From Calditrichia bacterium (GTDB lineage Bacteria; Calditrichota; Calditrichia; RBG-13-44-9; J075): a stretch of 64,000 nucleotides of DNA. Shown one piece after another: positions 16,396-25,782 of the stretch. A program made the position numbers and the translations under genes. Location: the NCBI GenBank assembly GCA_028284445.1, contig JANQRS010000011.1:316321-380320 (forward strand). The letters are read 5' to 3'. Below the pieces are notes generated by a model. The model was given only the letters and a program-made list of their open reading frames with translations, made no database searches and had not been told where the DNA came from. The number at the start of each line of letters is the position of its first letter. The stretch's first letter is position 1.

Positions 16396-17553
16396 TTAGG
16401 TTCGTGGGCCGGCAGCTAGCGGCGTTGGCGGCAATTCAGAAGGAATACGTTTCTGCAAATTCGGCATTGAAATGGTATTCAACTTTGGTAAGACGTATTT
16501 TGCAAATAGGCGGCATTCATCTAAATGCGGATAACCGGAAAAGATAAAAGCCCTCATACCCATATCCATATAGCGCTGGAGCTTGGCAAGAATCTGATCC
16601 GGATCTCCAACCAGCGCTGCGCCGCAGCCGGAACGGGCGCGGCCAATGCCGGTCCAAAGGAATTCTTCAACGAAGCCATCGCTATCCGCCCCTTCGCGCA
16701 TTTCTGTCTGCCGGGAAACACCATATGATTTAGCATCCAGGGCTCGTCCGTGAATTTCCTTTCCCAGCTCCGGATCAAGCTTTGACATTAGCTTCCTCGC
16801 GGCTGCTTTGGCTTCAGCCTCCGTTTCCCGCACGATCATGTGAATACGCAGTCCAAAATCAACTGTCCGGCCATAAGCCGTAGCCTTCTGGCTCATGGAG
16901 GTCATCAATTCAAGCAAACGCACTTCCGTTTCCGGCCACATCAGGTAGACATCGCAATGCTCTGCGCAGAGATCAACACCGGGCGGGGAATAGCCGCCAA
17001 AGTAGAGCAGAGGACCGCCGTTCTGCTGATATGGTTTTACAGGCAGCGAAGGCAATTGCAGCTGATAAAACTGCCCTTTATAATCGATTAAATCCTGCGT
17101 CCAGGCCTGCTTCAATATCGCAATCACTTCGCGCGATCGCTGGTAGCGATCCGCAGACGGGAGGTCGGTGCCTGGCAAATTTGAGGAAATAATGTTGATC
17201 GTCAGACGCCCCTGCAGGATATGGTCCAGTGTCGCGATCGCCCGCGCCAGCATCGGCGGATGTATTTCGCCACAGCGAATGGCTGTCAGCAAATTGATTT
17301 GTTTCGTCAGCGGGGCTACGGCAGAGGCAAAAGTCAGGGTGTCCTGTCCGACCTGATAGGATGAGGGGCAAAGAATATTCCGATAGCCCAATTTGTCGGC
17401 TTCAAGGAGAATTTGCGAGGCGTTTTGCCAATTGCTTCTATAGGCGGGAGATCGCTCACCGAGGTGCATGTCATCCCCGTCGCATATCGGCGCAAACCAG
17501 GCCACTTCAGCACCATCGATTTCCTTCGAACGAATATTTATTGTAGATATCAC
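16396..17553 (-). CDS. ssuD: LLM-class FMNH2-dependent monooxygenase (SsuD-like)
   Basis: A 385-residue member of the bacterial luciferase-like family, close in length and motifs to alkanesulfonate monooxygenase SsuD. It has the N-terminal [15 protein letters not shown], the TIM-barrel strand segments [25 protein letters not shown], the SsuD-type [28 protein letters not shown] and the C-terminal [24 protein letters not shown]. It should oxidise a substrate with O2 and reduced flavin supplied by a separate reductase, which is not in this window. Alkanesulfonate desulfonation is the likeliest reaction but remains inferred. It starts at GTG (17553) with GAAGGGA upstream and is followed in operon by the SSS symporter, instead of the SsuABC transporter found in many bacteria. 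Confidence 0.85.
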   Translation of the reverse strand: MISTINIRSKEIDGAEVAWFAPICDGDDMHLGERSPAYRSNWQNASQILLEADKLGYRNILCPSSYQVGQDTLTFASAVAPLTKQINLLTAIRCGEIHPPMLARAIATLDHILQGRLTINIISSNLPGTDLPSADRYQRSREVIAILKQAWTQDLIDYKGQFYQLQLPSLPVKPYQQNGGPLLYFGGYSPPGVDLCAEHCDVYLMWPETEVRLLELMTSMSQKATAYGRTVDFGLRIHMIVRETEAEAKAAARKLMSKLDPELGKEIHGRALDAKSYGVSRQTEMREGADSDGFVEEFLWTGIGRARSGCGAALVGDPDQILAKLQRYMDMGMRAFIFSGYPHLDECRLFAKYVLPKLNTISMPNLQKRIPSELPPTPLAAGPRT

Positions 17554-17666
17554 AAACAGGAGTCCCTTCGTATATTAATAGCCAGTAGCGTTAAACAATG
17601 TCTTCTACAAGGCCTGATCAGATTAGCGATTTTTGTCGTTTTTGTCAACTAGCGGAGGGAAGCCTA

Positions 17667-18461
17667 ATGACGGCAAGCAATGAAGAAAAACTACGGCAGG
17701 CAGCTGAGCTTTTTCGTACAGCAGATTCGATATTATTTATCACCGGGGCTGGCATCAGCGTCGATTCCGGCCTGCCAACCTATAGAGGCGTTGGCGGACT
17801 CTATGACAACGAAGAAACCGACGACGGCATGCCTATTGAAGTCGCACTTAGCGGCTCAACTTTCAACCATAATCCGGGGCTCACCTGGAGGTATCTGTGG
17901 GAAATTGGTGAAGCCTGTTTCGGTGCCAGGCCCAACGCAGCACATAAAGTTATAGCCGAACTCGAAAAGGACAAGTCAAAGGTTACGGTAATGACACAGA
18001 ACGTCGATGGACTCCATCGCCAGGCCGGCTCGAGTGATCTGATAGAGGTGCATGGCAATATGCATCAGCTATACTGCACTACCTGTAAAGATAATCTTCA
18101 CTCAAATGAATTTTTTGATCCGGCAAAAACCGTCCTGCAACCCTCATTCCCCATCACCTGCATGACATGCGGCGGCATCATACGCCCTGATGTGGTTTTA
18201 TTCGGCGAATTTCTGAGCAATGCTACAGTAGGTGGGCTCGGTCGCATTGCCCAACACGACTACGATCTTACTGTCTCAATTGGCACATCTGCAGTGTTTC
18301 CTTACATTCTCGAACCGGTTGTGCGAGCAGCTGCCATAGGCAGGGCAACAATTGAAATCAATCCCGGCATGACAGATCTCACCGAGACAGTTGGCTTGCA
18401 TATACCGCTTGGCGCTGCGGAGGCACTGACGCGCATCGCCGGTCGCATGGCTGACTTCTAG
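17667..18461 (+). CDS. Sirtuin NAD-dependent protein deacylase
   Basis: A 264-residue Sir2 protein. NAD-binding GAGIS (residues 27-31), TQNVDGLH (110-117), catalytic His129 in EVHGN, and the four zinc cysteines (C137, C140, C165, C168) are all present, followed by IRPDVVLFGE and a Rossmann serine motif SIGTSAVFPY. It should remove acetyl or longer acyl groups from lysines using NAD. The SIRT5/CobB Tyr-x-x-Arg pair that marks desuccinylases was not seen at the expected place (WRYL instead), so substrate preference is open. The start is chosen at ATG 17667, with GGAGGGA at good spacing; an earlier in-frame ATG (17598) lacks a ribosome binding site. Confidence 0.93.
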   Translation: MTASNEEKLRQAAELFRTADSILFITGAGISVDSGLPTYRGVGGLYDNEETDDGMPIEVALSGSTFNHNPGLTWRYLWEIGEACFGARPNAAHKVIAELEKDKSKVTVMTQNVDGLHRQAGSSDLIEVHGNMHQLYCTTCKDNLHSNEFFDPAKTVLQPSFPITCMTCGGIIRPDVVLFGEFLSNATVGGLGRIAQHDYDLTVSIGTSAVFPYILEPVVRAAAIGRATIEINPGMTDLTETVGLHIPLGAAEALTRIAGRMADF

Positions 18462-18617
18462 TCACTCATCTTTCAATTACGGTCACACGTTTTCTAGCAG
18501 AAAGCCGATAACCCTATAGCCCAATGAGATTTTATGACGGGGGCTGATAATTAAACAGCCTCTTGAGTTTTATTTCACTTTTTCCGACCTTTCTACGGTT
18601 TCGAGCGGAAGGAGGAA

Positions 18618-20864
18618 ATGTCAAAAAGAGGTTCGGGTATCATGATCTATAGAATTTTTCTAAGTATTGCGGCCTGTCTGCTGTTATTGAGTGCGGCCGT
18701 CCTCGCTCAAAATGAGCACACTGTTGCCAGACAGTGGAATGAGGAACTGCTCCACGCCATCCGCAATGATTTTGCCAGACCCACCGTTCACGCCCGCAAT
18801 TTATTTCATACGGCCGTCGCCTTGTACGATGCATGGGCTGTTTACGATCCAAATGCTGAGACATATTTACTCGGTAAGCGTGTAGGTGGTTACGATTGCG
18901 AACTGCTGCCGATACAGCAACCGTCCAATATCGAAGATGCGCGAAATCGAACCATGAGCTATGCAGCATATCGCTTGCTGCGACATAGATTCCGTCGTTC
19001 GCCGAATGCATTTGCAACCCTATTGGCCTTTGATAATTTGATGGATGAACTGGGCTATTCTCGTGACATCGAAAGCAGCGACTATCAGAATGGCGGGCCT
19101 GAAGAGCTCGGCAACTATCTTGCTCAATGCCTGATTGAATATGGCGCTCTCGACTATGCGAACGAGGAATTTGACTATAGCAACCTCTATTATGAACCGG
19201 TGAATCCGCCCCTGGTGCCGCGCTTCTCCGGCAACCCTGACCTTGTCAATCCGAATCGTTGGCAACCACTCTCGCTGCGTGTTTTTATTGACCAGTCAGG
19301 AAATCTCATTCCCGGCGATACGCCGGAATTCCTCAGTCCGGAGTGGGGTTCCGTTACACCTTTTGCCCTTACCAGCAGTTCAATGAGCACATTTTGTCGC
19401 CCCGAAGGCCACTACCTTGTTTATCACGATCCCGGACCACCACCGGCGATAGATTTCGAAGGCGAATCCTATCTCCCGGACGAATACAAATGGGGCTTTG
19501 CATTAGTATCCGTGTGGTCTGCTCATCTTGATCCGGCAGATGGCGTTATGTGGGATATTTCTCCGGCATCCATTGGCAACATCCCCAATTTGCCAACTGC
19601 ATTTGAAGATTATCGCGACTTTTACGATCTGGAGAACGGCGGCGATCCAAGCATGGGTTGGGACGTTAATCCATCTACCGGCCAACCCTATGCACCGCAG
19701 ATGGTGCCACGCGGAGACTACGCACGGGTGCTTGCGGAATTTTGGGCGGACGGACCGGATTCAGAAACCCCGCCCGGACATTGGTTTACATTATTAAACT
19801 ACGTCAGCGATCACCCCTTATTTGAAAAACGCTTCCGGGGCAAAGGCGACATCCTCGATGACCTTGAGTGGGATGTTAAATCTTATTTTCTATTGGGTGG
19901 AGCAATGCACGACGCCGCTGTGACGGCATGGGGTATCAAAGGCTGGTATGACTATTTAAGACCGGTTTCTGCGATACGCTGGATGGCCGACAACGGACAG
20001 AGCACCTCAGAGAACTTACCATCTTATCACCCGAATGGCATCCCCTTAATTCCCGGCTACATTGAGCTGGTTGACGAAAGCGATTCCTTGGCAAACATCA
20101 ACAGCCTCAACGTTGGCAATATTAAACTGAAGGCCTGGCGCGGGCCGGAGTACATCAGCAATCCGGATACGGACGTTGCCGGCGTTGGCTGGATCATGGC
20201 CGAAGATTGGTGGCCATACCAACGACCGTCGTTTATCACGCCGCCTTTCGCCGGCTACATTTCCGGGCATTCAACATTCTCACGCGCTGCGGCTGAAGCC
20301 ATGACTCTCTTGACCGGTGACGAATTCTTTCCCGGTGGCCTCGGCGAATTCAACGCTGCACAGAACGAGTTCCTGGTGTTTGAGGACGGTCCGAGCACCG
20401 ACCTCACTTTGCAATGGGCCACTTATCGCGATGCATCTGACCAGACCAGCCTCTCGCGAATCTGGGGTGGCATTCATCCGCCGGCCGACGATATTCCCGG
20501 GCGTTTGATCGGCATAGACATTGGCCATGATGCTTTTGAACGCGCCGAAGCGTACTTTAGCGGCACGGTGCCGCCATCCATCACCAGCACAGCTGAACCG
20601 CCAAGCGATCTGGACATCAACATCTACCCAAATCCGGTGCGCGAAAGAAGCATGCTGAATTTCGATTTTGCAAAAGTGGTCTCTCCGGCAACCATAACCA
20701 TCTTCAACATTCTCGGCGAGGTGGTTTTCAGCGAGCAGGTAAGTGAGACGGACGGCGAAATTTGCGTTGGTGTGGAGATGAACAACATTGCTGCCGGCAT
20801 CTATTTTGCGCGAATTGCGACCGTAAACCTGACAACAACCCAACGTGTTCTGGTGCTGGATTAA
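18618..20864 (+). CDS. Secreted vanadium-dependent haloperoxidase-like protein with T9SS-type tail
   Basis: A 748-residue exported protein of the VCPO/PAP2 superfamily. The signal peptide ends at AVLAQ (about residue 31). The phosphate/vanadate pocket motifs are present: RPVSAIRW (Arg448), SGHSTFS (His551, acid-base) and RIWGGIHPPADD (Arg614 and His620, the vanadate-ligating His position). The acidic residues and aromatic stretch DWWPYQRPSF precede the SGH box, as in bacterial haloperoxidase-like proteins. Whether it is a true haloperoxidase or an acid phosphatase cannot be told from sequence. Residues 665-748 form a Por-type C-terminal sorting domain (NIYPNPV, FNILGEVVF, GIYFARIA), so it is probably surface-exposed or released. 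GGAGGAAATG is an excellent start. The aldo/keto reductase gene overlaps its stop by 1 base. Confidence 0.86.
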   Translation: MSKRGSGIMIYRIFLSIAACLLLLSAAVLAQNEHTVARQWNEELLHAIRNDFARPTVHARNLFHTAVALYDAWAVYDPNAETYLLGKRVGGYDCELLPIQQPSNIEDARNRTMSYAAYRLLRHRFRRSPNAFATLLAFDNLMDELGYSRDIESSDYQNGGPEELGNYLAQCLIEYGALDYANEEFDYSNLYYEPVNPPLVPRFSGNPDLVNPNRWQPLSLRVFIDQSGNLIPGDTPEFLSPEWGSVTPFALTSSSMSTFCRPEGHYLVYHDPGPPPAIDFEGESYLPDEYKWGFALVSVWSAHLDPADGVMWDISPASIGNIPNLPTAFEDYRDFYDLENGGDPSMGWDVNPSTGQPYAPQMVPRGDYARVLAEFWADGPDSETPPGHWFTLLNYVSDHPLFEKRFRGKGDILDDLEWDVKSYFLLGGAMHDAAVTAWGIKGWYDYLRPVSAIRWMADNGQSTSENLPSYHPNGIPLIPGYIELVDESDSLANINSLNVGNIKLKAWRGPEYISNPDTDVAGVGWIMAEDWWPYQRPSFITPPFAGYISGHSTFSRAAAEAMTLLTGDEFFPGGLGEFNAAQNEFLVFEDGPSTDLTLQWATYRDASDQTSLSRIWGGIHPPADDIPGRLIGIDIGHDAFERAEAYFSGTVPPSITSTAEPPSDLDINIYPNPVRERSMLNFDFAKVVSPATITIFNILGEVVFSEQVSETDGEICVGVEMNNIAAGIYFARIATVNLTTTQRVLVLD

Positions 20865-21760
20865 TGAATTATCGAATTCTGGGACATTCGGATATGCGCG
20901 TCAGCGAGATCAGCTTCGGCTGTATGTCGCTCGGCTCTGATCATGCTGTCAATGCCCGACTGCTTCGCAAAGCAGCTGACCGCGGCATAAACCTCTTCGA
21001 TACGGCGGATCTTTACGACAAGGGCGAGAACGAGATCACTGTCGGCAAGGCGCTCAAGGAGATTCGCCAGGATGTCTTCATTGCAACAAAAGTTGGGAAT
21101 CAATGGCGCAGCGATGGCAGCGGCTGGGATTGGAATCCCGGCAAAGCCTATATTCTTGCTGCCGTCGATGACAGCCTACGCCGCCTTGACACTGATTATA
21201 TTGATCTCTATCAGCTTCATGGCGGCACTATTGATGATGCGATTGATGAATCAATCGAGGCATTCGAACACCTGAAGAAAATTGGAAAGATTCGCCATTA
21301 TGGCATATCATCTATCCGCCCGAATGTCATTCGAGAATATGTAAAGCGATCCAACATTACCAGCGTGATGATGCAGTATAGCCTCCTCGATCGCCGGCCG
21401 GAAGAGTCCTGCCTGGATCTTCTTGAAAACAACAATATCGGCGTCTTAGCGCGCGGGGCGGTTGCCAAGGGATATCTGCTCGGCAAAACCCCAAAGTCGT
21501 ATCTGGGGCATGGCGAAGATCAGGTCCGTCATGCGGCTGAGATTGTTGCGAAAATGACCAACACCGCCAAGCGTCCTATTTCTGTCGCCCTGGGCTACGT
21601 CTTGAACACACCCGCCGTAACAACCGCCGCACTTGGTATTCGAACGGACGTCCAATTGGATGAAGCAATATCTGCGGCTGCCAAGACCACAATAGATGAA
21701 GAAACCCACCGGACACTAGCCACTGAAATCCCAGCCCGCGAGTACCAGAATCATCGCTAA
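20864..21760 (+). CDS. Aldo/keto reductase
   Basis: A 298-residue TIM-barrel oxidoreductase using NADPH or NADH. The catalytic tetrad is complete: Asp46 and Tyr51 in FDTADLYDKG, Lys76 in IATKVG and His119 in LYQLHG. The cofactor-binding ISVALGYVL segment and GIRTDVQLDEAISAA near the C-terminus match the AKR family. The substrate carbonyl is unknown. The start ATG shares a base with the upstream haloperoxidase-like stop (TAATG), so translation is coupled. A start further upstream in the same frame would lie inside that gene and is not supported. Confidence 0.9.
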   Translation: MNYRILGHSDMRVSEISFGCMSLGSDHAVNARLLRKAADRGINLFDTADLYDKGENEITVGKALKEIRQDVFIATKVGNQWRSDGSGWDWNPGKAYILAAVDDSLRRLDTDYIDLYQLHGGTIDDAIDESIEAFEHLKKIGKIRHYGISSIRPNVIREYVKRSNITSVMMQYSLLDRRPEESCLDLLENNNIGVLARGAVAKGYLLGKTPKSYLGHGEDQVRHAAEIVAKMTNTAKRPISVALGYVLNTPAVTTAALGIRTDVQLDEAISAAAKTTIDEETHRTLATEIPAREYQNHR

Positions 21761-21940
21761 ACAACGCCTCTTCTTTCGACAAAATTTGCCTGTTTGCTCG
21801 ACAATGTCGAATTTCGAGTAACAAAAGCATAGTAGCGGCGCTAGCACACAGACCAGCGAACGGGCGCACTGCCACGGCGATTATCCGGCACGACTTTTGT
21901 TGCTTTCTGACTACACAGAAATCCACCTGAGGAGAAAACC

Positions 21941-22846
21941 ATGCGAAGCACCTTTCGTCCGACGACTCTTACTGCTTTTTGGACAGCCGCCCTGGCGTTC
22001 ATTTTGACAACATCAATGCATAGCCAGGTTCCGGATAAAATACGATCACAAATGACAATTGCCGACTCCAGTCTCATACAAACAATTACCCTCAAGAACG
22101 GCGATCAACTGACCGGCCGAATTATTGAGGTTCGTGAGGATGAAATTGACTTTCAAACCCAATTCGGAGTCATGCAAATTAAGATGTCCGCAGTTGAGGA
22201 CATCTATACTGCTGACGCATCGATGATGCGCGACGGCAAACTGTGGTTCAAGAATCCCCACACCACCCGGCTTTTCTTTTCGCCAACCGGCCGCATGTTG
22301 CCGGAAGGAGACGGCTACTACCAGAATATCTATCTGTTTTTTAATGGGTTCGCGTACGGCGTCACCGACAACCTCACACTTGGCGGTGGCATGTCTGTAT
22401 TCCCGACAGACGACTTCCTAAACAATAATGTCTTCTATTTTACGCCGAAATTTGGTGGTCAGTTGACGGAAAACTTCAGTGCAGCTACCGGCGTCCTTTT
22501 CATCTTTCTGCCATTTGGCGAAGAATTTGGCGGCGGTATCGCTTATGTTGTTGGCACTGCCGGCAAACCAGACTACAGCTTTACATTTGGGCTTGGAATT
22601 CCATTTAGCGAGGACAACCTGGCTGAAACTCAGATCATTCTCCTGGGAACAGACTTGCGGATGACTGAGCGTATTTCATTCGTAAGTGAAAATTGGCTGA
22701 TTCCGGGAGCAGAAGATGGCGTAATGCTATCCTATGGGCTTCGTTTTTTCGGCGAAAATATCGCGATCGATCTCGGCTTCTTCAATATCGCAGAAGATTT
22801 CAGATTCCCTGGTTGGCCGTACGTAGATTTTGTTGTGAAATTCTAG
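21941..22846 (+). CDS. Outer-membrane beta-barrel protein with Sm-like N-terminal domain
   Basis: A 301-residue exported protein. The signal peptide (residues 1-29, ending TSMHSQ) is followed by a small beta domain of SH3/LSm type (ITLKNGDQLTGRIIEVREDEIDFQTQFG, about residues 48-75) often seen at the N-terminus of FCB-group envelope proteins. After this the sequence alternates hydrophobic and polar residues with many aromatics and glycines (GGGMSVFPTDDF, FTFGLGIPF, VMLSYGLRFFG), as in 8-10-stranded barrels, and ends with VDFVVKF, a barrel-type aromatic terminus. The function is unknown. GAGGAGAAAACC precedes the ATG. The LRR gene begins directly after its stop. Confidence 0.75.
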   Translation: MRSTFRPTTLTAFWTAALAFILTTSMHSQVPDKIRSQMTIADSSLIQTITLKNGDQLTGRIIEVREDEIDFQTQFGVMQIKMSAVEDIYTADASMMRDGKLWFKNPHTTRLFFSPTGRMLPEGDGYYQNIYLFFNGFAYGVTDNLTLGGGMSVFPTDDFLNNNVFYFTPKFGGQLTENFSAATGVLFIFLPFGEEFGGGIAYVVGTAGKPDYSFTFGLGIPFSEDNLAETQIILLGTDLRMTERISFVSENWLIPGAEDGVMLSYGLRFFGENIAIDLGFFNIAEDFRFPGWPYVDFVVKF

Positions 22847-24025
22847 ATGGAGCTGCTCCCAAGCCAGAAGGCGGTTGTGCAAAGCCTCATATCACAAGTC
22901 AACCCCGCATACCGGGCGGGGGAGTGGAACAGCAACGAACTCGTCGGGTTTTCCGCAAAAAATGGGTTTGTGCAAAAATTGTGGATTTGCGGCCAGAATA
23001 TAAACAGCTTGCCGCAAGTCATTGGGAAGTTAGAAGCCCTTGAAGTGCTTGATTTGCGCGGTAACCATCTAACAGATCTTCCCTTAGGCCTCAACAATTG
23101 CCGCAAGCTCAGCACTGTGATACTCGACGACAATCGCTTCACGGAACTACCGGGTTGCTTAACTGAACTGCCGGCTTTACGACATATCTTTTGCGACAAC
23201 AATTCTCTGCAAAGCATTCCGGCACCTCTGGCATGGCAAACATTGGAAACCCTTTCACTCCACAATAACCAGCTCCGAAATCTGCCGGAGCCTCTTTGGG
23301 GATTTAGCAATCTCAGGAAGCTGGTGATCGGTCAGAACCCACTCGACTCGCTGCCCGCGGCCTTCACAAGACTTGAAACCCTGAGCGAATTATACTTGCA
23401 CAACCTGGATCTCGAAACGTTGCCTGAAAGCCTTGGCGACCTCGACAATATGACAATCCTCGATCTCGGTCACAACAAATTAACGGATCTGCCTGATAGC
23501 ATCGGTAGCCTGAATAAACTCAAGACGTTATACATTAGCGACAATGCCCTGCAGGACATTCCGCAGGCATTCTCGCGGCTATTGGCCCTGGAATATCTCG
23601 GTATGACCGACAACCAATTTACGCGTCTACCAGAGGCCATTTTTGAGCTCAGATCACTTGTCGAGCTTCGTCTATACCACAACGGCTTGCGGCATATCGA
23701 CAACAGCATTGGTGAACTTCAGCAACTCGCGGAGCTGTATTTATCAAACAATCGCCTCGCGCATCTGCCTGATGGCATCGGCGAACTTTCTAGCTTAAGA
23801 ACCCTGGACCTTCGCAACAATCAGCTGCGCGCCTTACCCACTACGATCGGCAAACTTGATAATTTGACATTCCTCGACCTTCGCGCAAACAAACTGCGCA
23901 GGCTACCAGACACCCTAGGCGATCTCTCCGCCCTGCGAAAACTTGATTTGCGCTGGACCAATCTCGCCGAAACCGACACTCTCATCGACAAATTGCAAAA
24001 ACGGGGATGTCGCGTGTTATCGTAA
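22847..24025 (+). CDS. Leucine-rich-repeat protein (15 repeats)
   Basis: A 392-residue protein made almost entirely of 23-residue leucine-rich repeats. A short N-terminal stretch (about 1-41) precedes about 15 repeats of the form LxxLxLxxNxLxxLPxxxxxLxx, for example beginning LEVLDLRGNHLTDLP and LRTLDLRNNQLRALP. This is the plant/bacterial LPxxI-type class that folds into an arc and binds proteins. There is no signal peptide or membrane segment, so it is probably cytoplasmic, which is less common for bacterial LRR proteins. The repeats are diverged from each other, so it is an old rather than recently expanded array. It begins at the base after the barrel-protein stop, and the partner is unknown. 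Confidence 0.85.
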   Translation: MELLPSQKAVVQSLISQVNPAYRAGEWNSNELVGFSAKNGFVQKLWICGQNINSLPQVIGKLEALEVLDLRGNHLTDLPLGLNNCRKLSTVILDDNRFTELPGCLTELPALRHIFCDNNSLQSIPAPLAWQTLETLSLHNNQLRNLPEPLWGFSNLRKLVIGQNPLDSLPAAFTRLETLSELYLHNLDLETLPESLGDLDNMTILDLGHNKLTDLPDSIGSLNKLKTLYISDNALQDIPQAFSRLLALEYLGMTDNQFTRLPEAIFELRSLVELRLYHNGLRHIDNSIGELQQLAELYLSNNRLAHLPDGIGELSSLRTLDLRNNQLRALPTTIGKLDNLTFLDLRANKLRRLPDTLGDLSALRKLDLRWTNLAETDTLIDKLQKRGCRVLS

Positions 24026-24050
24026 GACCCGGTAAGAGCAGCACCAACAA

Positions 24051-24133
24051 GCAAGACAAACTACATTCCTGGTTTACCGATTTGCCGTCTTGCCGATTTA
24101 CATGCTTACCAACTTGCAGATTTCCAGATTGTT
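24051..24133. repeat. Word-repeat intergenic segment
   Basis: This segment between the LRR and hydrolase genes contains several diverged copies of a word like TTGCCGATTTACC (for example near 24073, 24081, 24091 and 24114). GCAAGAC (24051-24057) pairs with GTCTTGC (24087-24093). It reads open in the frame of the hydrolase but has no codon-like character. It is probably a terminator-like intergenic repeat. Confidence 0.5.
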
Positions 24134-24147
24134 TCGTAGAGTGCTCA

Positions 24148-25761
24148 ATGAGATCTCTGGCAATTGCCATCGTCGTTTTTTTCGGAACCGCACTGCTGGC
24201 CCAGCAGACGAAGCGCGGTGAATTTCAAAATATCGAGTATCTCTATTATAACGCTGACGGCAGTAAGCCTTCGCGGATCATCGTTCACGTGCCCGGTTTC
24301 ACGGAGCACAGTCGCATTCCCGAATCCTTTATTCTGCAAACGCTTTGGAAAGAGCGAGGCTATTCCTTCCTGGTAATGGACCCACCACAGCACGCCGAAG
24401 GACGCTCAGTTTTCGAGACAGGCTATTCCTGGGGAGAGCAGGAGCCTGCAACCCTGAAGGCCTTAATGCAACACCTGGACATTTGGCAAACGCACAATGT
24501 CGTGCATATACTCGGTTTTTCTATCGGGGCTAAAATTGCACTGCAGTTCGCCGGTATGGATGATCCCGGCGGGCAGTTGGCATCCGTCGTTGCCGTCGCC
24601 GCGCCTTATACCGTGCAAGATATCAATATGCGGCTTTCGGGTGACATCCTGAAGCCACATGAAGGCCTGATATCGGGGTTTTATGCCGTGGATCGGGTTG
24701 GTGTCGCCAGAATGCTGAATATGGTGTTGGTCGGCATGAATCGCCACATGTTGTCCTACTCGACATCCCCGGCCAAAGCAATTGGGAATATTGACGTTCC
24801 ATTGCTCTTCATCCATGGCGTTGACGACTGGCTGACAAAATCATATCATAGCAAGCACCTTGCAGCACTGGCGTCGCACCCACACCAGACGGCAACAATC
24901 CAGCTTGACACCCGAACCCATTCGGCAGATATGATCAGCCGCGATCACTCAGACACCAGAGCGGCATTTCTGGAAGCGTTGATGAGCTGGTTCAGCCATG
25001 TCGAGCAAAGCGGCGCGGGAACCCCTTTGAACGCAAAGCAATTCCTTGCCAGCCTGGAAAAACACCCCAAGGTATACCGGAAACTCTATAAAGGACATGT
25101 GACCAGCATGACCAGCCCTTCTTTCCTCGACCCTGTAACGCAGCATTGGATCAAGGCGGCCGATCTGGTTTATGCGCCGGCCTCCGTGGGTTATTATCAG
25201 GATGAGAATTCGATTTTTGGTTTTTTCAGTTTAGGGCACGCCACTCGCCCTTCTCCTTTTCAACAAGGCTGGGAAGCGCGCCTTCACTACCAAAAACCGG
25301 ATAGGGGAGAGACCCAATGGGATGCAGCCTTAAGCTGGCATCTGCCGAACAATGGCCTCTTGCTGCGTATTCGACGTTTGACACTAGCCGGCAGCCTAAA
25401 TGATTTCGAAAATCGGCGCTTCGCGGCTATCGACCTGGCCTATTTGATACTGGATTTTCAACTGGCCTACGGCCGCTTTTACGGCGCTGAAAATGACCTG
25501 CACTTTCACATGAACTGGCCAATGATTGGCAATGCCTCCGGCAGCTACTTCCTGGGAACAAGCTATAGCCAATTTCTCACCCGAAATTCATTTCAAATAT
25601 ACCGAAATAGTCTTAAATTTTACCTCCATGCCGGTCCAAGGCTTAGCGTCCACAACACCCAACTTCAACTGACAACCCAATATGACCTTCGTGGCGACAT
25701 CCGGGGGCGCTATAATCAGTTTTGGGGATTCGGCCTAAATATCAACATCGGTGAACACTAA
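24148..25761 (+). CDS. Alpha/beta hydrolase fused to a predicted outer-membrane barrel
   Basis: A 537-residue exported protein with a signal peptide (1-19, ending ALLAQ). Residues 40-290 are an alpha/beta hydrolase: HVPGFTEHS, nucleophile Ser125 in LGFSIGAK, acid Asp226/227 in HGVDDWLT and base His258 in TRTHSADM. From about residue 370 to the end the sequence changes to alternating, aromatic-rich strands (YRNSLKFYLHAGPRLSV, QLTTQYDLRGDIRGRYNQFWGFGLNINIG), which looks like an outer-membrane barrel or beta domain. A hydrolase tethered to an outer-membrane barrel is unusual, and the family is not recognised. The ATG at 24148 was preferred because it gives a clean signal peptide; an earlier in-frame start would translate the word-repeat. 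Confidence 0.72.
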   Translation: MRSLAIAIVVFFGTALLAQQTKRGEFQNIEYLYYNADGSKPSRIIVHVPGFTEHSRIPESFILQTLWKERGYSFLVMDPPQHAEGRSVFETGYSWGEQEPATLKALMQHLDIWQTHNVVHILGFSIGAKIALQFAGMDDPGGQLASVVAVAAPYTVQDINMRLSGDILKPHEGLISGFYAVDRVGVARMLNMVLVGMNRHMLSYSTSPAKAIGNIDVPLLFIHGVDDWLTKSYHSKHLAALASHPHQTATIQLDTRTHSADMISRDHSDTRAAFLEALMSWFSHVEQSGAGTPLNAKQFLASLEKHPKVYRKLYKGHVTSMTSPSFLDPVTQHWIKAADLVYAPASVGYYQDENSIFGFFSLGHATRPSPFQQGWEARLHYQKPDRGETQWDAALSWHLPNNGLLLRIRRLTLAGSLNDFENRRFAAIDLAYLILDFQLAYGRFYGAENDLHFHMNWPMIGNASGSYFLGTSYSQFLTRNSFQIYRNSLKFYLHAGPRLSVHNTQLQLTTQYDLRGDIRGRYNQFWGFGLNINIGEH

Positions 25762-25782
25762 CAACAACAAGGAGACCATTCT

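Noticed and set aside
20280..20843. A 187-residue minus-strand open frame under the haloperoxidase gene
   Set aside because: Composition follows the opposite coding strand; no start signal.
21798..21810. Short palindrome TCGACA-A-TGTCGA upstream of the barrel gene, possible operator
   Set aside because: 6-bp arms occur often by chance; no second copy or promoter alignment was seen.
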